Counted from the first letter of the stretch, positions 30,175 through 39,150 are shown. The stretch is DNA of 64,000 nt from an uncultured Paracoccaceae bacterium (GCA_934500835.1 CAKSTR010000002.1:248001-312000); one strand, 5' to 3'. Notes: generated by a model from the sequence alone, not told the origin. Numbers and translations are program-made.

Positions 30175-30271
30175 TCCTTTCTGCCTGCGGTCTGTTCCCC
30201 CGCGCAGCTTCGCGTCGCTCTGTCCCGAGATACGACACCTGTCCTGAAGCCGCGCCCCAGACACGCCACTT

Positions 30272-30308
30272 CCGCCGCCACCGTCCCCGGTGCGCGGCGG
30301 TTTTTTTT
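30272..30308 (+). terminator. Strong intrinsic terminator
   Basis: CCGCCGCCACCG-loop-CGGTGCGCGGCGG stem (30272-30300) followed directly by eight T residues (30301-30308). It ends the transcript of the 39-residue peptide gene. The 97 bases between the stop codon and the stem hold nothing I can identify. Confidence 0.85.
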
Positions 30309-30375
30309 GACCCGGCCGGGCATCAGGCGTCGCGCAGATGGTCCATCGGCAAGACGCACCACTTCTCTTCCCGCC

Positions 30376-30432
30376 TTCATTCTGGCCCAAATATCCTGCG
30401 GGGAGGTCCGGAGGGGCGCAAAGCCCCTCCGG
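30376..30432 (-). repeat. Dispersed hairpin/GATATTT element after the GlxA-family regulator
   Basis: TTCATTCTGGCCCAAATATC followed by a perfect 10-bp stem CCGGAGGGGC-GCAAA-GCCCCTCCGG (30408-30432), ending nine bases from the regulator stop. Nearly identical in stem to the copy at 55499-55555. Oriented so the regulator transcript meets the hairpin first, as a terminator would require. Confidence 0.7.
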
Positions 30433-30441
30433 TGCCTGGGA

Positions 30442-31389
30442 TCAATTCAGTGTCGTGCGCTGCCCCAGCGGCGTGCGGCCATAGAACGACCGGAAGGTCT
30501 TGGTGAAATGCGAGGTCGACTTGAAACCGCAGGCCATGGCGATCTCGGTGATTGACTGGTCGGTCTGCACCAGCAGGTTGCGCGCCCGGTGCAGGCGCAG
30601 CTCCATGAAATAGTGCTTGGGGGTAGAGTTGAGATAGCGCACGAACAACCGCTCCAGCTGCCGGGTCGAGATCGACAGCTCATCCGCGATGCAGGACGGC
30701 GACAGCGGGTCCTCGATCGTCTCTTCCATCAGCGTGATGGCGCGCACCAGATGGGCGTTGCGCATCCCGTGCCGGGCCTGCAGGGACACCCGCTGCGGCG
30801 CCGATCCCTCGCGCACCGCGTTGTAGCACATCTGGTCGGCGACCGCGGTGGCCAGGGCACCGCCATGCGCCTTGCCGATCAGATGCAGCATCATGTCGGC
30901 CGCCGCCGTCCCGCCCGAGGCCGTGATGATCCGCCGGTCACAGAACACGTTCGGCACCAGCTGCACCTTGGGGAATTCCTCGGTGAAACTGTCGTGGAAA
31001 TCCCAGTGGATCGCGGCTTCCATCCCGTCCAGCATGCCGGCTTTGGCCAGCACATAGGCGCCCGAGCAGATTGCCCCGAGGGCGGTGCCCGCCGCCCGCT
31101 CGCGCCGCAGATAGGTCAGCACGGCGGGCGAGCAATGCAGCTGCATGTTGATGCCCGAGATGACGAACAGCCGGTCGACGCCCTTCGTCGGCTCAAGCCC
31201 CGCATCGACCAGCGTCACCGTGCCGTTCGACGAAGTGGCGGTCTTGCCATCGGCGCTGATCAGCGACCAGCGGTAAAGCGGTCGCCCCGAGACGAGATTG
31301 GCGATGCGCAAGGGGTCAAGCGCGCAGGAAAAGGCCAGATGGGTGAACTCCGGCAGCAGCAGAAAGGCGAAATGGGTCGTGGCGGTCAT
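30442..31389 (-). CDS. GlxA-family AraC-type regulator (GbdR-like)
   Basis: A 315-residue regulator with an N-terminal DJ-1/PfpI-like (class I amidotransferase-like) domain (residues about 5-180, GAICSGAYVLAKAG around the nucleophile-elbow Cys and ITASGGTAAADM). A C-terminal AraC DNA-binding domain follows (ISTRQLERLFVRYLNSTPKHY and ITEIAMACGFKSTSHFTKTF). This architecture is shared by GbdR, which senses glycine betaine and dimethylglycine. ATG 31389 is used; a TTG nine codons earlier is weaker. It lies 68 bases after proX on the same strand, so it may be the last gene of the betaine transport operon and regulate it. Confidence 0.88.
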   Translation of the reverse strand: MTATTHFAFLLLPEFTHLAFSCALDPLRIANLVSGRPLYRWSLISADGKTATSSNGTVTLVDAGLEPTKGVDRLFVISGINMQLHCSPAVLTYLRRERAAGTALGAICSGAYVLAKAGMLDGMEAAIHWDFHDSFTEEFPKVQLVPNVFCDRRIITASGGTAAADMMLHLIGKAHGGALATAVADQMCYNAVREGSAPQRVSLQARHGMRNAHLVRAITLMEETIEDPLSPSCIADELSISTRQLERLFVRYLNSTPKHYFMELRLHRARNLLVQTDQSITEIAMACGFKSTSHFTKTFRSFYGRTPLGQRTTLN

Positions 31390-31457
31390 GGATGGGACGG
31401 GGCTGCAACGGGGCAAAAGGGGCAGGGGCGGCCCGCTGGCCGCCCCCTTCGGTCAGG

Positions 31458-32453
31458 TCATTCCGACGCCGCGCGGGCCTCGGCCAGCCAGCCGTCGAAG
31501 GTGGCGCGGTTGTCGGCGATCCATTTGTCGGCCGAAGCCCAGATCGCTTCGGTCGTGTTGGCGCCGTTGGTGATGTCCAGCGCCTGCGCCGAAATGTCGT
31601 TGATCGGGATCTTTGCCACTTCGAACAGTTTCTTCGCCGCCGGGTTGGCGTCGAGGAAGTCGTTGCGGGCCAGCACGCCGACAGTTTCCACCGCAAAGCC
31701 GACATTCTTGCCGTCGATGGTGGTGTTCACGTCATTGTTGCCCTCGGGCAGCGAGGTATAGGGAACGGAAAGCCATTCCACATCCTTGCCGGGGACCAGC
31801 ACGCCCGAAACCCAATAGGGCGTCCAGGTGTAGTAAAGGATCGGCTCGCCGTTCTCGTGGCGGGCGATGGCATCGCCGATGATCGCCTGATAGGCGCCCT
31901 GGTTGTGGGTGATGGTGTCGCGCAGGCCATATTCGGTCAGGTGATGCTCGATCACCCGCTCGCAGCCCCAGCCGGGGGTGCAACCGACAAGGTCGGCCTT
32001 GCCGTCGCCGTCGGTGTCGAAACGCTTGGCGACTTCGGGGTCTTTCAGCATCGAGATGTCGGTGATGCCGGAATCATAGCTGGCCTTGTCGACCAGATAG
32101 CCCTGCAGCGCACCCTCGATCAGCGTGCCGACCTTGGTCATCACAGCCGCCCCGCCGGATTCCTCGTAGAAGGCGGCATGCAGGGCGTGCCAGTGGTTGG
32201 CGGTGAAATCCGCATCGCCGCCGCCGATGGCGATATGCATGGTCTGATATTCGGCCTCGGCCGGCTCGGCCGTCTCGTAGCCCAGTTCCTGCAGCGCGCG
32301 CAGCAGGATGTAATGGTGGAAATGTTCCTCGATCTGGGCCGGCATCACCACGCGGACGGCGGGCTTGCCCTCTCCGGGCTTGTCATTGGCAAGGACCGGA
32401 GCGGCGAGCGAAAGCGCCAGCGCCACTGCGGTTGTCAGTTTGAACATCTTCAT
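31458..32453 (-). CDS. proX: Glycine betaine/proline betaine ABC transporter binding protein
   Basis: A 331-residue periplasmic protein with a signal peptide (MKMFKLTTAVALALSLAAPVLAN). The mature part has the OpuAC-type fold. Aromatic residues that cage quaternary ammonium groups are plausible in ANHWHALHAAFYE and ILYYTWTPYWVSG. It should deliver a betaine to ProW/ProV. It is the third gene of the proV-proW-proX minus operon, with a 63-base gap after proW. Betaine is strongly suggested by family; which betaine is inferred from the catabolic genes across the divergent region. Confidence 0.9.
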   Translation of the reverse strand: MKMFKLTTAVALALSLAAPVLANDKPGEGKPAVRVVMPAQIEEHFHHYILLRALQELGYETAEPAEAEYQTMHIAIGGGDADFTANHWHALHAAFYEESGGAAVMTKVGTLIEGALQGYLVDKASYDSGITDISMLKDPEVAKRFDTDGDGKADLVGCTPGWGCERVIEHHLTEYGLRDTITHNQGAYQAIIGDAIARHENGEPILYYTWTPYWVSGVLVPGKDVEWLSVPYTSLPEGNNDVNTTIDGKNVGFAVETVGVLARNDFLDANPAAKKLFEVAKIPINDISAQALDITNGANTTEAIWASADKWIADNRATFDGWLAEARAASE

Positions 32454-32516
32454 CGGGTGTCTCTCCTGGTTGGTCGAAAGGTCGTCTTCTTGGTTTCTTC
32501 TTGTCGTTGAAGGCGG

Positions 32517-33452
32517 TCAGTTGCGGTTGAAAAGCCCGGCCACCAGCCCCACAGGCCCGGTCTGCCACCAGTGCCGGTGCCCGCGGTTGCGGCCGGACCG
32601 GCCCAGGCCCTGGGTGATGCGGTCCAGCACGATGGCCAGCATGACGATGCCAAGCCCGCCGACGATGGCCTTGCCGGCGTCCAGTCGGCCCATGGCGCGC
32701 AGCACCTCGTTTCCCAGCCCCTTGACCGAGATCATCGAGGCGATCACCACCATCGACAGCGACAGCATGATGGTCTGGTTCAGCCCGGCCAGGATGGTGG
32801 GGGTGGCAAGAGGCAGTTCGACCTTGAACAGGATCTGCCGCGGCGTGGCGCCGAAGGCGCGCGCGGCCTCGACCACGGCGGGGTTGACGGTGCGGATGCC
32901 AAGGCTGGTCAGCCGCACCAGGGGCGCCAGCGCGAAGATGATCGTCACGATCACGCCCGAGACGTTGCCGATGCCGATCATCATCACCACCGGCACCAGA
33001 TAGACGAAGGCCGGAATGGTCTGCATCGTGTCCAGGACCGGACGCAGGATCGACTCGAACCTGTCGTTCTTGCCCGCCAGCACGCCAAGCGGCAGCCCGA
33101 TCAGGACGCACAGCAGTACCGACGAGATCACGATGGCCAGCGTGGTCATCGCCAGCGACCAGGCGTCGGGGGCCAGCAGGCCCAGGATCACCAGACAACA
33201 CAGGACCAGCACCGCGACGCGGCGTCCGGCGGCCTGCCAGGCGATCAGCACGATGAGCACCAGCATGACGACGGGCGGCACCGCGTGCAGCCCCTTCTCG
33301 ATCCCGGTGATCACGCCGTCGAAGAAGTTCTTCAGCGGCTGGATCACGCTGCGGTTGGACATCGCCCAACCCTTGATGCCGTCGGCCCATTTGCCGATGC
33401 CGAGGTCGATCGAGGCGAAGGGGTTCAGCCAGTCGAATTCCTTGTCCATCAC
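32517..33452 (-). CDS. proW: Glycine betaine/proline ABC transporter permease
   Basis: A 311-residue inner-membrane permease of the ProW/OpuAB type. It has a long polar N-terminal tail (residues about 1-60, typical of ProW) and then hydrophobic segments. The cytoplasmic coupling loop reads VVEAARAFGATPRQILFKVELP, and MIGIGNVSGVIVTIIFALAP marks the core. Its ATG overlaps the proV stop (ATGA). Confidence 0.93.
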   Translation of the reverse strand: MMDKEFDWLNPFASIDLGIGKWADGIKGWAMSNRSVIQPLKNFFDGVITGIEKGLHAVPPVVMLVLIVLIAWQAAGRRVAVLVLCCLVILGLLAPDAWSLAMTTLAIVISSVLLCVLIGLPLGVLAGKNDRFESILRPVLDTMQTIPAFVYLVPVVMMIGIGNVSGVIVTIIFALAPLVRLTSLGIRTVNPAVVEAARAFGATPRQILFKVELPLATPTILAGLNQTIMLSLSMVVIASMISVKGLGNEVLRAMGRLDAGKAIVGGLGIVMLAIVLDRITQGLGRSGRNRGHRHWWQTGPVGLVAGLFNRN

Positions 33453-34537
33453 AGCGCCTCCGCCGGTTGAAGGGCCGCATCCTCGCGGCCCTGGATGCCC
33501 CGCAGAAGCGCGCGCTTGGTGACGACGCCCACCGCGGCGCCATTGTCCTTGATCAGGATCGGATGCTCGGTCCCGACGGCAAGGTCGACCAGCTCGTTCA
33601 GCTTGTCCGCGGGGCGGGCCACCGGCCAGGCGGCGGTGTCGGCGGGGCCGTTCTTCTGGCTGTATTGTGCAAGCGGCTGCATGATCCGCGCCGCAGTCAC
33701 CAGATCCAGCTTGCTGATCCCGGCCACGAATTCGGCGACATACCCGTCGGCGGGTTCGGTCACGATCTGCTCGGGTGTGCCGGTCTGCACCAGAACCCCG
33801 TCCTTCATGATGGCGATGCGGTCGCCGATGCGGATCGCCTCGTCCAGATCATGGGTGATGAAGACCGTGGTCTTGTGCAACTCGGCCGAGAGCTGCATGA
33901 ACGTGCCCTGCAACTGCCGCCGGATCAGCGGGTCCAGCGCCGAGAAGGGTTCGTCCATCAGAAGGATGGTCGGATCGGCGGCGATGGCGCGGGCCAGGCC
34001 GACGCGCTGCTGCATGCCCCCCGACAACTCGTCAGGGTATTTCCTTTCCCATCCGGTCAGGTCCACCGCGTCGATGGCCTGCTGCGCCACGCGCATCCGC
34101 TCGGCTTCGGGCTTGCCGCGGACCTCAAGGCTGAAGGCGACATTGTCGCGCACCGTGCGATGCGGCATCAGCGCCATGGACTGGAACACCATGCCGATCC
34201 GCTCGGCCCGCATCGCGCGCAACTCGCGCGGGTTCATCGCGCTGACGTTCTGGCCGTCGATGTAGACGGTGCCGGCGGTGGGTTCGATCAGCCGGTTGAT
34301 GTGGCGGATCAGGGTGGATTTGCCCGATCCCGACAGGCCCATGATGCAGAAGATCTCGCCCCGGCCCACGCTGAAAGTGGCATCCTGCACGCCGACCACG
34401 CAGTCGAACTTCTCGCGGATCTGTTTCTTCGACAGGCCTTCGCTGCGGATGGCATCCATCGCCTGACGCGATTTGTCGCCGAAGATCTTCCAGATCCCCT
34501 CGCAGCGAATGACATCCTCTCGCGGGCTTGTGGCCAT
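33449..34537 (-). CDS. proV: Glycine betaine/proline ABC transporter ATP-binding protein
   Basis: A 362-residue ATPase. The N-terminal extension RSEGLSKKQIREKFDCVVGV is typical of ProV, and Walker A is GLSGSGKST. Q-loop, LSGGMQQRVGLARA and Walker B ILLMDEPFSALDP follow. The C-terminal segment (about residues 280-360) resembles the paired CBS region that senses ionic strength in OpuA/ProV. I use ATG 34537 with its AGGGGGA ribosome site; the longer frame upstream crosses the operator. First gene of proVWX, divergent from the GntR gene. Confidence 0.94.
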   Translation of the reverse strand: MATSPREDVIRCEGIWKIFGDKSRQAMDAIRSEGLSKKQIREKFDCVVGVQDATFSVGRGEIFCIMGLSGSGKSTLIRHINRLIEPTAGTVYIDGQNVSAMNPRELRAMRAERIGMVFQSMALMPHRTVRDNVAFSLEVRGKPEAERMRVAQQAIDAVDLTGWERKYPDELSGGMQQRVGLARAIAADPTILLMDEPFSALDPLIRRQLQGTFMQLSAELHKTTVFITHDLDEAIRIGDRIAIMKDGVLVQTGTPEQIVTEPADGYVAEFVAGISKLDLVTAARIMQPLAQYSQKNGPADTAAWPVARPADKLNELVDLAVGTEHPILIKDNGAAVGVVTKRALLRGIQGREDAALQPAEAL

Positions 34538-34577
34538 GCGGATTCCCCCTGTTTGGTCGAAAGAAGCACAGATTTTT

Positions 34578-34589
34578 ATTGTAGACAAT
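34578..34589. promoter_or_regulatory. GntR-type operator between proV and the GntR gene
   Basis: ATTGT-AG-ACAAT, a perfect 5-bp dyad matching the GT...AC pattern bound by FadR/FCD-type GntR proteins. It sits midway in the 133-base divergent spacer and overlaps a TACAAT -10-like hexamer on the proV strand. It would let the adjacent GntR protein repress both its own operon and the transporter. Confidence 0.55.
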
Positions 34590-34670
34590 ATGTATTTTCT
34601 GCGGCAGAGATGAAGCAGGTTACTTGAGTCCCAGCCGGATCGGCTGTGATTCAAGAGGGGGAGAAGGCCT

Positions 34671-35390
34671 GTGGAGCCTGAAGGCAAAAGCAAGAAATGG
34701 CAGTGTTTCGAGGATCTTCGCCGCAAGATCCTGGTCGAGGAATTGCCCCCCGGCAGCTATCTGGACGAGGTGGAGGTTGCCGAAAAATACGGCATTTCGC
34801 GCCCTCCCTTGCGTGAGGTCCTGCGCCAACTGGCCGGCGAGGGTTATATCGTCCTGCACGAGAACCGCGGCGCGCAGGTCTCTCCGATGACCCACAAGAC
34901 GCTGCGGAACTTCTTCGTTGCCGCCCCGATGATCTATGCCGCCGTCACCCGGCTGGCCGCCCAGCACGCCACCTCGGCACAGATCGTCAAGCTGAAGGAA
35001 TGCCAATGGTCCTTCCGTCAGGCGATCCGCCATGGCGATGCCGCCGAACGCGCGGTGGGCAACGAGCGGTTCCATTCGATCATCGGCGAGATGGCGGACA
35101 ACGAATTCCTGATGCCCAGCCTGCGCCGCCTGCTGATCGACCACACCCGCATTGGCATGACCTTCTACGACCCGCGCAAGGCCGCCATGGCCTGTGTCTC
35201 GGCCGAAGCCGCCGACCAGCACGACGTGTTCATCGAACTGATCGAGAACGGCGATGCCGATGCCGCTGCCGATCTGGCGGTGGCGCATTGGGAACTGTCG
35301 CGGATGCAGATCGAAAGTTTCGTCACACCCGAGGGGATGCAGATCCCGCTGGGCCGCGCGCCCGGAAAGGAACGCACAGGAGTCTCATGA
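34671..35390 (+). CDS. GntR-family (FCD-type) transcriptional regulator
   Basis: A 239-residue regulator. An N-terminal winged helix (residues about 10-75, with EVEVAEKYGISRPPLREVLRQ and LHENRGAQVS) is followed by an all-helical FCD ligand domain containing the metal/ligand-site Asn/His residues (ERFHSIIGEMADNEFL and AADQHDVFIELIENGD). It begins with GTG 34671 behind an AGGGGGAGAAGG ribosome site. Its stop overlaps the next gene (ATGA), so it leads the catabolic operon. The operator at 34578-34589 is its likely target. Confidence 0.92.
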   Translation: MEPEGKSKKWQCFEDLRRKILVEELPPGSYLDEVEVAEKYGISRPPLREVLRQLAGEGYIVLHENRGAQVSPMTHKTLRNFFVAAPMIYAAVTRLAAQHATSAQIVKLKECQWSFRQAIRHGDAAERAVGNERFHSIIGEMADNEFLMPSLRRLLIDHTRIGMTFYDPRKAAMACVSAEAADQHDVFIELIENGDADAAADLAVAHWELSRMQIESFVTPEGMQIPLGRAPGKERTGVS

Positions 35391-36289
35391 AGTTCGAGGG
35401 AATCTACACGCCCGTCATCACGCCGCACCGTGACGACGGCAGCATCGACCGCGATGCCTTTGCGGCCCAGATCGAATATCTGATCGGCGCCGGGGTGCAT
35501 GGGCTGATCAACGGCGGCTCGACCGGGGAATACTACGCCCAGTCGATGGAAGAGCGGCTTGCGATGGCCTCTTTCGCCAAGGAGGTGATCGGGACCCGTG
35601 TGCCCCTGATGGTCGGCACCGTCGCGATCCGGCTGGAGGATTCGATCACCATGGCCGAACATGCGGCCAGGATCGGTGCGGCCTCGATCCTTGTGGGTTC
35701 CCCGCCCTATTCCGTCCCGACCGAGCGGGAGAACGCGCTGAACGCGCTGGCCATCGACCGCGCCGCCGATCTGCCGATCATGCTTTACAACTACCCCGGC
35801 CGGATGGGCGTCATGATGGGCGAAGAGTTTCTGGACCGGGTCGGCCGCAGCCGCAACTTCTGCGCCATCAAGGAATCCTCGGGCGATATCAACCGGGTGC
35901 ACCTTCTGGCCCGCGACTATCCGCATGTGCAGATGTCCTGCGGGATGGATGATCAGGCGCTGGAATTCTTCGCCTGGGGCGCACGATCCTGGGTCTGCGG
36001 CGGGTCCAACTTCCTGCCCAAAGAGCATCTTGCGCTTTACCGCGCCTGTGCGGTCGAAGGGAATTTCGACAAGGGCCGCCGGATCATGTCGGCGCTGTTG
36101 CCGCTGATGCGGGTGCTGGAGCAGGGCGGCAAGTTCATCCAGTGCATCAAGCATGGCTGCGAGATGGGCGGCCATTCCGCCGGCCCGCCGCGCCCGCCGC
36201 TGAAGCCCTTGAACAAGGATGACAAGCGGCAGCTGGAACAGGTGGTGCGGGTGCTGCAACGCACCGTGGCCGGGATCGAGGCGGAGTGA
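35387..36289 (+). CDS. DapA/NAL-family aldolase or deaminase, candidate pyrroline-4-hydroxy-2-carboxylate deaminase
   Basis: A 300-residue TIM-barrel protein of the dihydrodipicolinate synthase family. The GGSTGEYY motif is near residue 45. The family tyrosine is Y134 (YNYPGRMG) and the Schiff-base lysine K162 (AIKESSGD). With a neighbouring ALDH and FAD oxidoreductase it matches the hydroxyproline degradation trio, where this family member deaminates and dehydrates pyrroline-4-hydroxy-2-carboxylate to 2-oxoglutarate semialdehyde. Lysine biosynthesis is unlikely given the catabolic context. Substrate is inferred. Confidence 0.8.
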   Translation: MKFEGIYTPVITPHRDDGSIDRDAFAAQIEYLIGAGVHGLINGGSTGEYYAQSMEERLAMASFAKEVIGTRVPLMVGTVAIRLEDSITMAEHAARIGAASILVGSPPYSVPTERENALNALAIDRAADLPIMLYNYPGRMGVMMGEEFLDRVGRSRNFCAIKESSGDINRVHLLARDYPHVQMSCGMDDQALEFFAWGARSWVCGGSNFLPKEHLALYRACAVEGNFDKGRRIMSALLPLMRVLEQGGKFIQCIKHGCEMGGHSAGPPRPPLKPLNKDDKRQLEQVVRVLQRTVAGIEAE

Positions 36290-36294
36290 CAACG

Positions 36295-37785
36295 ATGACC
36301 CTTCTGACACATGAGGAATACCAGGCCATCGCCGCCGGGCTGGACCTGCCGACGCAGGCCTTTATCGACGGCAGCTTCCGCCCGGCGAAATCCGGCAAGA
36401 CCTTCGAGTCGCTGAACCCTGCCACCGGCAAGCTTCTGGCCAAAGTGGCGGCCTGTGATGCGGCGGACGTCGATTTCGCGGTGGAAAAGGCCCGCGATGC
36501 CTTCGAGGACGGTCGCTGGTCGCGCCTGCATCCGCGCGACCGCAAGGAGGTGCTGATCAGGCTGGCCAAGCTGATCCGCCGCAATGCCCGCGAACTGGCG
36601 GTGATGGAATCGCTGGACAGCGGCAAGACGATCTTCGATTGCGAAACCGTCGATCTGCCCGAGACGATCAACTGCCTGACCTGGCATGCCGAGTTGATCG
36701 ACAAGATCTACGACCAGACCGCGCCCGCGTCTGACAACCATATCGCCATGGTCCTGCGCGAACCCGTGGGCGTGGTCGGCCTTGTGCTGCCCTGGAACTT
36801 CCCTTTGCTGATGCTGGCCTGGAAGATCGGCCCGGCACTGGCCGCGGGTTGTTCGGTCATCGTCAAGCCGGCGATGGAGACCTCGCTGACGGCGCTGCGG
36901 GTGGCCGAGCTGGCAATGGAGGCCGGGGTTCCCGCCGGCGTGCTGAACGTGCTGCCCGGTGGTGGCGCCGAAGTGGGCGAGCCTATCGGGCGGCATATGG
37001 ACATCGACGCGGTCTCCTTCACCGGATCGACCGCGACGGGGCGCCGCTTCCTGACCTATGCCGGCGAGTCGAACCTGAAAGAGGTGACGCTGGAGATGGG
37101 CGGCAAGAACCCGGCCGTGGTTCTGGACGATGCCGAGAACCTTGACCGCGTCGCCGCCCACATCGTCAATGGCGCCTTCTGGAACATGGGCGAGAATTGT
37201 TCTGCCTCGTCGCGGCTGATCGTGCAGAAGGGGGTGAAGGACGACCTGCTGAAGCGCATCCTTGCCCATGCGCGCGAATGGCCGATGGGCGATCCCCTGG
37301 ACCCGGTCAACCGCGTCGGCGCGCTGGTATCGAAAGCGCATTTCGACAAAGTTTCCGGCTACTTGGGAAAGGGCGTTAAAGTGCTGCTTGGCGGCACCGC
37401 CAAGGGTGGTTTTGTCGAGCCGACGATCCTTGAGGCGGACCGCGACTCAAAACAGGTGCGCGAGGAAATCTTCGGCCCCGTGCTTTCGGTCCTGACGGTG
37501 GACAGCTTTGACGAGGCCATCGCCCTGGCCAATGACACCGGATACGGGCTGGCGGCGTCGATCTTCACCGCCAATGTCAAGCGCGCGATCCGCGGCGCCC
37601 GTGCGATCCGCGCCGGCACCGTCACGGTGAACGCCTTTGGCGAGGGTGACATCTCCACCCCCTTCGGCGGCTTCAAGCAATCGGGCTTTGGCGGGCGCGA
37701 CAACGGCATCCACGCCCATGACCAGTACACCCAGGTAAAGACGATCTGGGTCGATCTGGCCGACGACCGGGATGAGGCCGTCTGA
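36295..37785 (+). CDS. Aldehyde dehydrogenase (PuuC-like; candidate 2-oxoglutarate semialdehyde dehydrogenase)
   Basis: A 496-residue NAD(P)-dependent ALDH. The coenzyme site is marked by LPWNFPLLM and FTGSTATGRRF, the general base is in LEMGGKNPAVV, and the catalytic Cys302 in NMGENCSASSR. Overall it is close to gamma-glutamyl-aminobutyraldehyde dehydrogenase PuuC. In this operon the likely substrate is an aldehyde acid such as 2-oxoglutarate semialdehyde, but polyamine-derived aldehydes cannot be excluded. I prefer ATG 36295 (GGAG eight bases upstream) over GTG 36286. Both lie at the end of the preceding gene. Confidence 0.88.
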   Translation: MTLLTHEEYQAIAAGLDLPTQAFIDGSFRPAKSGKTFESLNPATGKLLAKVAACDAADVDFAVEKARDAFEDGRWSRLHPRDRKEVLIRLAKLIRRNARELAVMESLDSGKTIFDCETVDLPETINCLTWHAELIDKIYDQTAPASDNHIAMVLREPVGVVGLVLPWNFPLLMLAWKIGPALAAGCSVIVKPAMETSLTALRVAELAMEAGVPAGVLNVLPGGGAEVGEPIGRHMDIDAVSFTGSTATGRRFLTYAGESNLKEVTLEMGGKNPAVVLDDAENLDRVAAHIVNGAFWNMGENCSASSRLIVQKGVKDDLLKRILAHAREWPMGDPLDPVNRVGALVSKAHFDKVSGYLGKGVKVLLGGTAKGGFVEPTILEADRDSKQVREEIFGPVLSVLTVDSFDEAIALANDTGYGLAASIFTANVKRAIRGARAIRAGTVTVNAFGEGDISTPFGGFKQSGFGGRDNGIHAHDQYTQVKTIWVDLADDRDEAV

Positions 37786-39125
37786 TGCAATCCCTGACCG
37801 CGCGGCGCATCCCGGTGCATCGCGGCCCTGCCGGTTGGTCGGCGATCCTGCCGGGGCAACCGGCCCCGCAGGCGCTGGACGGTGATCTGACGGCGGATTT
37901 TGCCATCATTGGCGGGGGGTTCGCGGGACTCTCTGCCGCCCGCCGTCTGCGCCAGCTTGACCCGCAGGCCCGCGTCGTGGTGCTGGAGGCGACGCGGATC
38001 GCCGAAGGGGCGGCGGGGCGCAACTCGGGCTTCATGATCGACCTTCCGCATGAGCTGACCTCGGACGACTACTCGGGCGGCGGCGATGACCGCAGCGTGA
38101 TCGCGCTGAACCGGCAGGCCATCGGCTTTGCGCGCGAGGTTGTGGCGGACTATGGCATCGCGCCGGATTTCTTCGATCCCGCCGGCAAGGTGAACGGTGC
38201 CGCCAGCGCCAAGGCCGATGCGCTGAACCGCAGCTATGCGCAGCACCTGACCGGGCTGGGAGAGGCCAACCAGCATCTTGATGCCGCGCAGATGTTCGAC
38301 CTGACCGGCAGCCGGCACTATGTCTCGGGCCTTTTCACCCCCGGCACGGTGATGCTGCAGCCCGCCGGCTATATCCGCGGGCTGGCGGAGGGGCTGCGGC
38401 GCGCCGGGGTGCAGGTCTTCGAGAATTCGCCCGTCACCGAATTGACCCGCCAGACCGCAGGGTGGGAGGTGCTTGCCACCAAGGGCAGGGTCAGCGCCGG
38501 GGCGGTGATCCTTGCCAACAACGGGCATCTGGAAAGCTTCGGCTTCGCCAGTGGCCGGCTGATGCATGTCTTCCTGTATGCCTCGATGACCGTGGACCTT
38601 GGCGCCGAGGCGCAGCGGCTTCTGGGCGGGCAGTCCCGCTGGGGCATCACGCCTTCGGACCCGATGGGCACCACCATGCGCCGGATCGACGCCGGGCAGG
38701 GCGGCAACCGCATCGTCACCCGCACCTGCGCGACCTACGAGCCGGGGATGGAGCCGTCCGAGGCCACCCTGCGCCGCGCCGCCCGCACCCACCGCGCCAA
38801 ATTCGCCGAACGCTTCCCGCAGATCGCCGATGCCGCGATGGAGCATAGCTGGGCGGGGCATCTTTGCCTGACCCGCAATGGCGTCTCGGTGATGCAGGGG
38901 CTGGACCGGGATCTTTACGCGGCCTGCGTCTGCAATGGTCTTGGCACCGCGCGCAGCACGCTGACCGGGATGGGGGCGGCCGAACTGGCGATGGGTCAGA
39001 CCAGCGACATCACCCGCCATTTCAGCGCCGAGCCGCAGCCAAGCCGCCTGCCGCCGCCGCCGTTCTCGACCCTGGGCGCGAATGCCTGGCTGCGCTGGAA
39101 GGAATGGCGGGCGGGCAGGGAATAG
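37785..39125 (+). CDS. FAD-dependent amino acid oxidase/dehydrogenase (DAO superfamily)
   Basis: A 446-residue flavoprotein. The dinucleotide-binding motif DFAIIGGGFAGLSAARRLR is near residue 40, GAAGRNSGFMIDLPHEL follows, and a C-terminal LCLTRNGVSVMQ ... VCNGLGTARSTLTG closes the FAD site. It resembles PuuB/D-amino acid oxidase types. In this operon it could oxidise cis-4-hydroxy-D-proline to the pyrroline, or oxidatively remove an N-methyl group. TGATG overlap with the ALDH gene shows tight coupling. It is the last gene of the GntR-led operon. Confidence 0.85.
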   Translation: MQSLTARRIPVHRGPAGWSAILPGQPAPQALDGDLTADFAIIGGGFAGLSAARRLRQLDPQARVVVLEATRIAEGAAGRNSGFMIDLPHELTSDDYSGGGDDRSVIALNRQAIGFAREVVADYGIAPDFFDPAGKVNGAASAKADALNRSYAQHLTGLGEANQHLDAAQMFDLTGSRHYVSGLFTPGTVMLQPAGYIRGLAEGLRRAGVQVFENSPVTELTRQTAGWEVLATKGRVSAGAVILANNGHLESFGFASGRLMHVFLYASMTVDLGAEAQRLLGGQSRWGITPSDPMGTTMRRIDAGQGGNRIVTRTCATYEPGMEPSEATLRRAARTHRAKFAERFPQIADAAMEHSWAGHLCLTRNGVSVMQGLDRDLYAACVCNGLGTARSTLTGMGAAELAMGQTSDITRHFSAEPQPSRLPPPPFSTLGANAWLRWKEWRAGRE

Positions 39126-39128
39126 GGC

Positions 39129-39150
39129 CGGGTTCGATTGGACGAACCCG
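39129..39150. terminator. Hairpin between convergent operons
   Basis: CGGGTTCG-ATTGGA-CGAACCCG, a perfect 8-bp stem four bases after the FAD oxidoreductase stop and 36 bases before the end of the SDR gene on the other strand. There is no T-run, so it may be a weak or factor-assisted bidirectional terminator. Confidence 0.55.
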
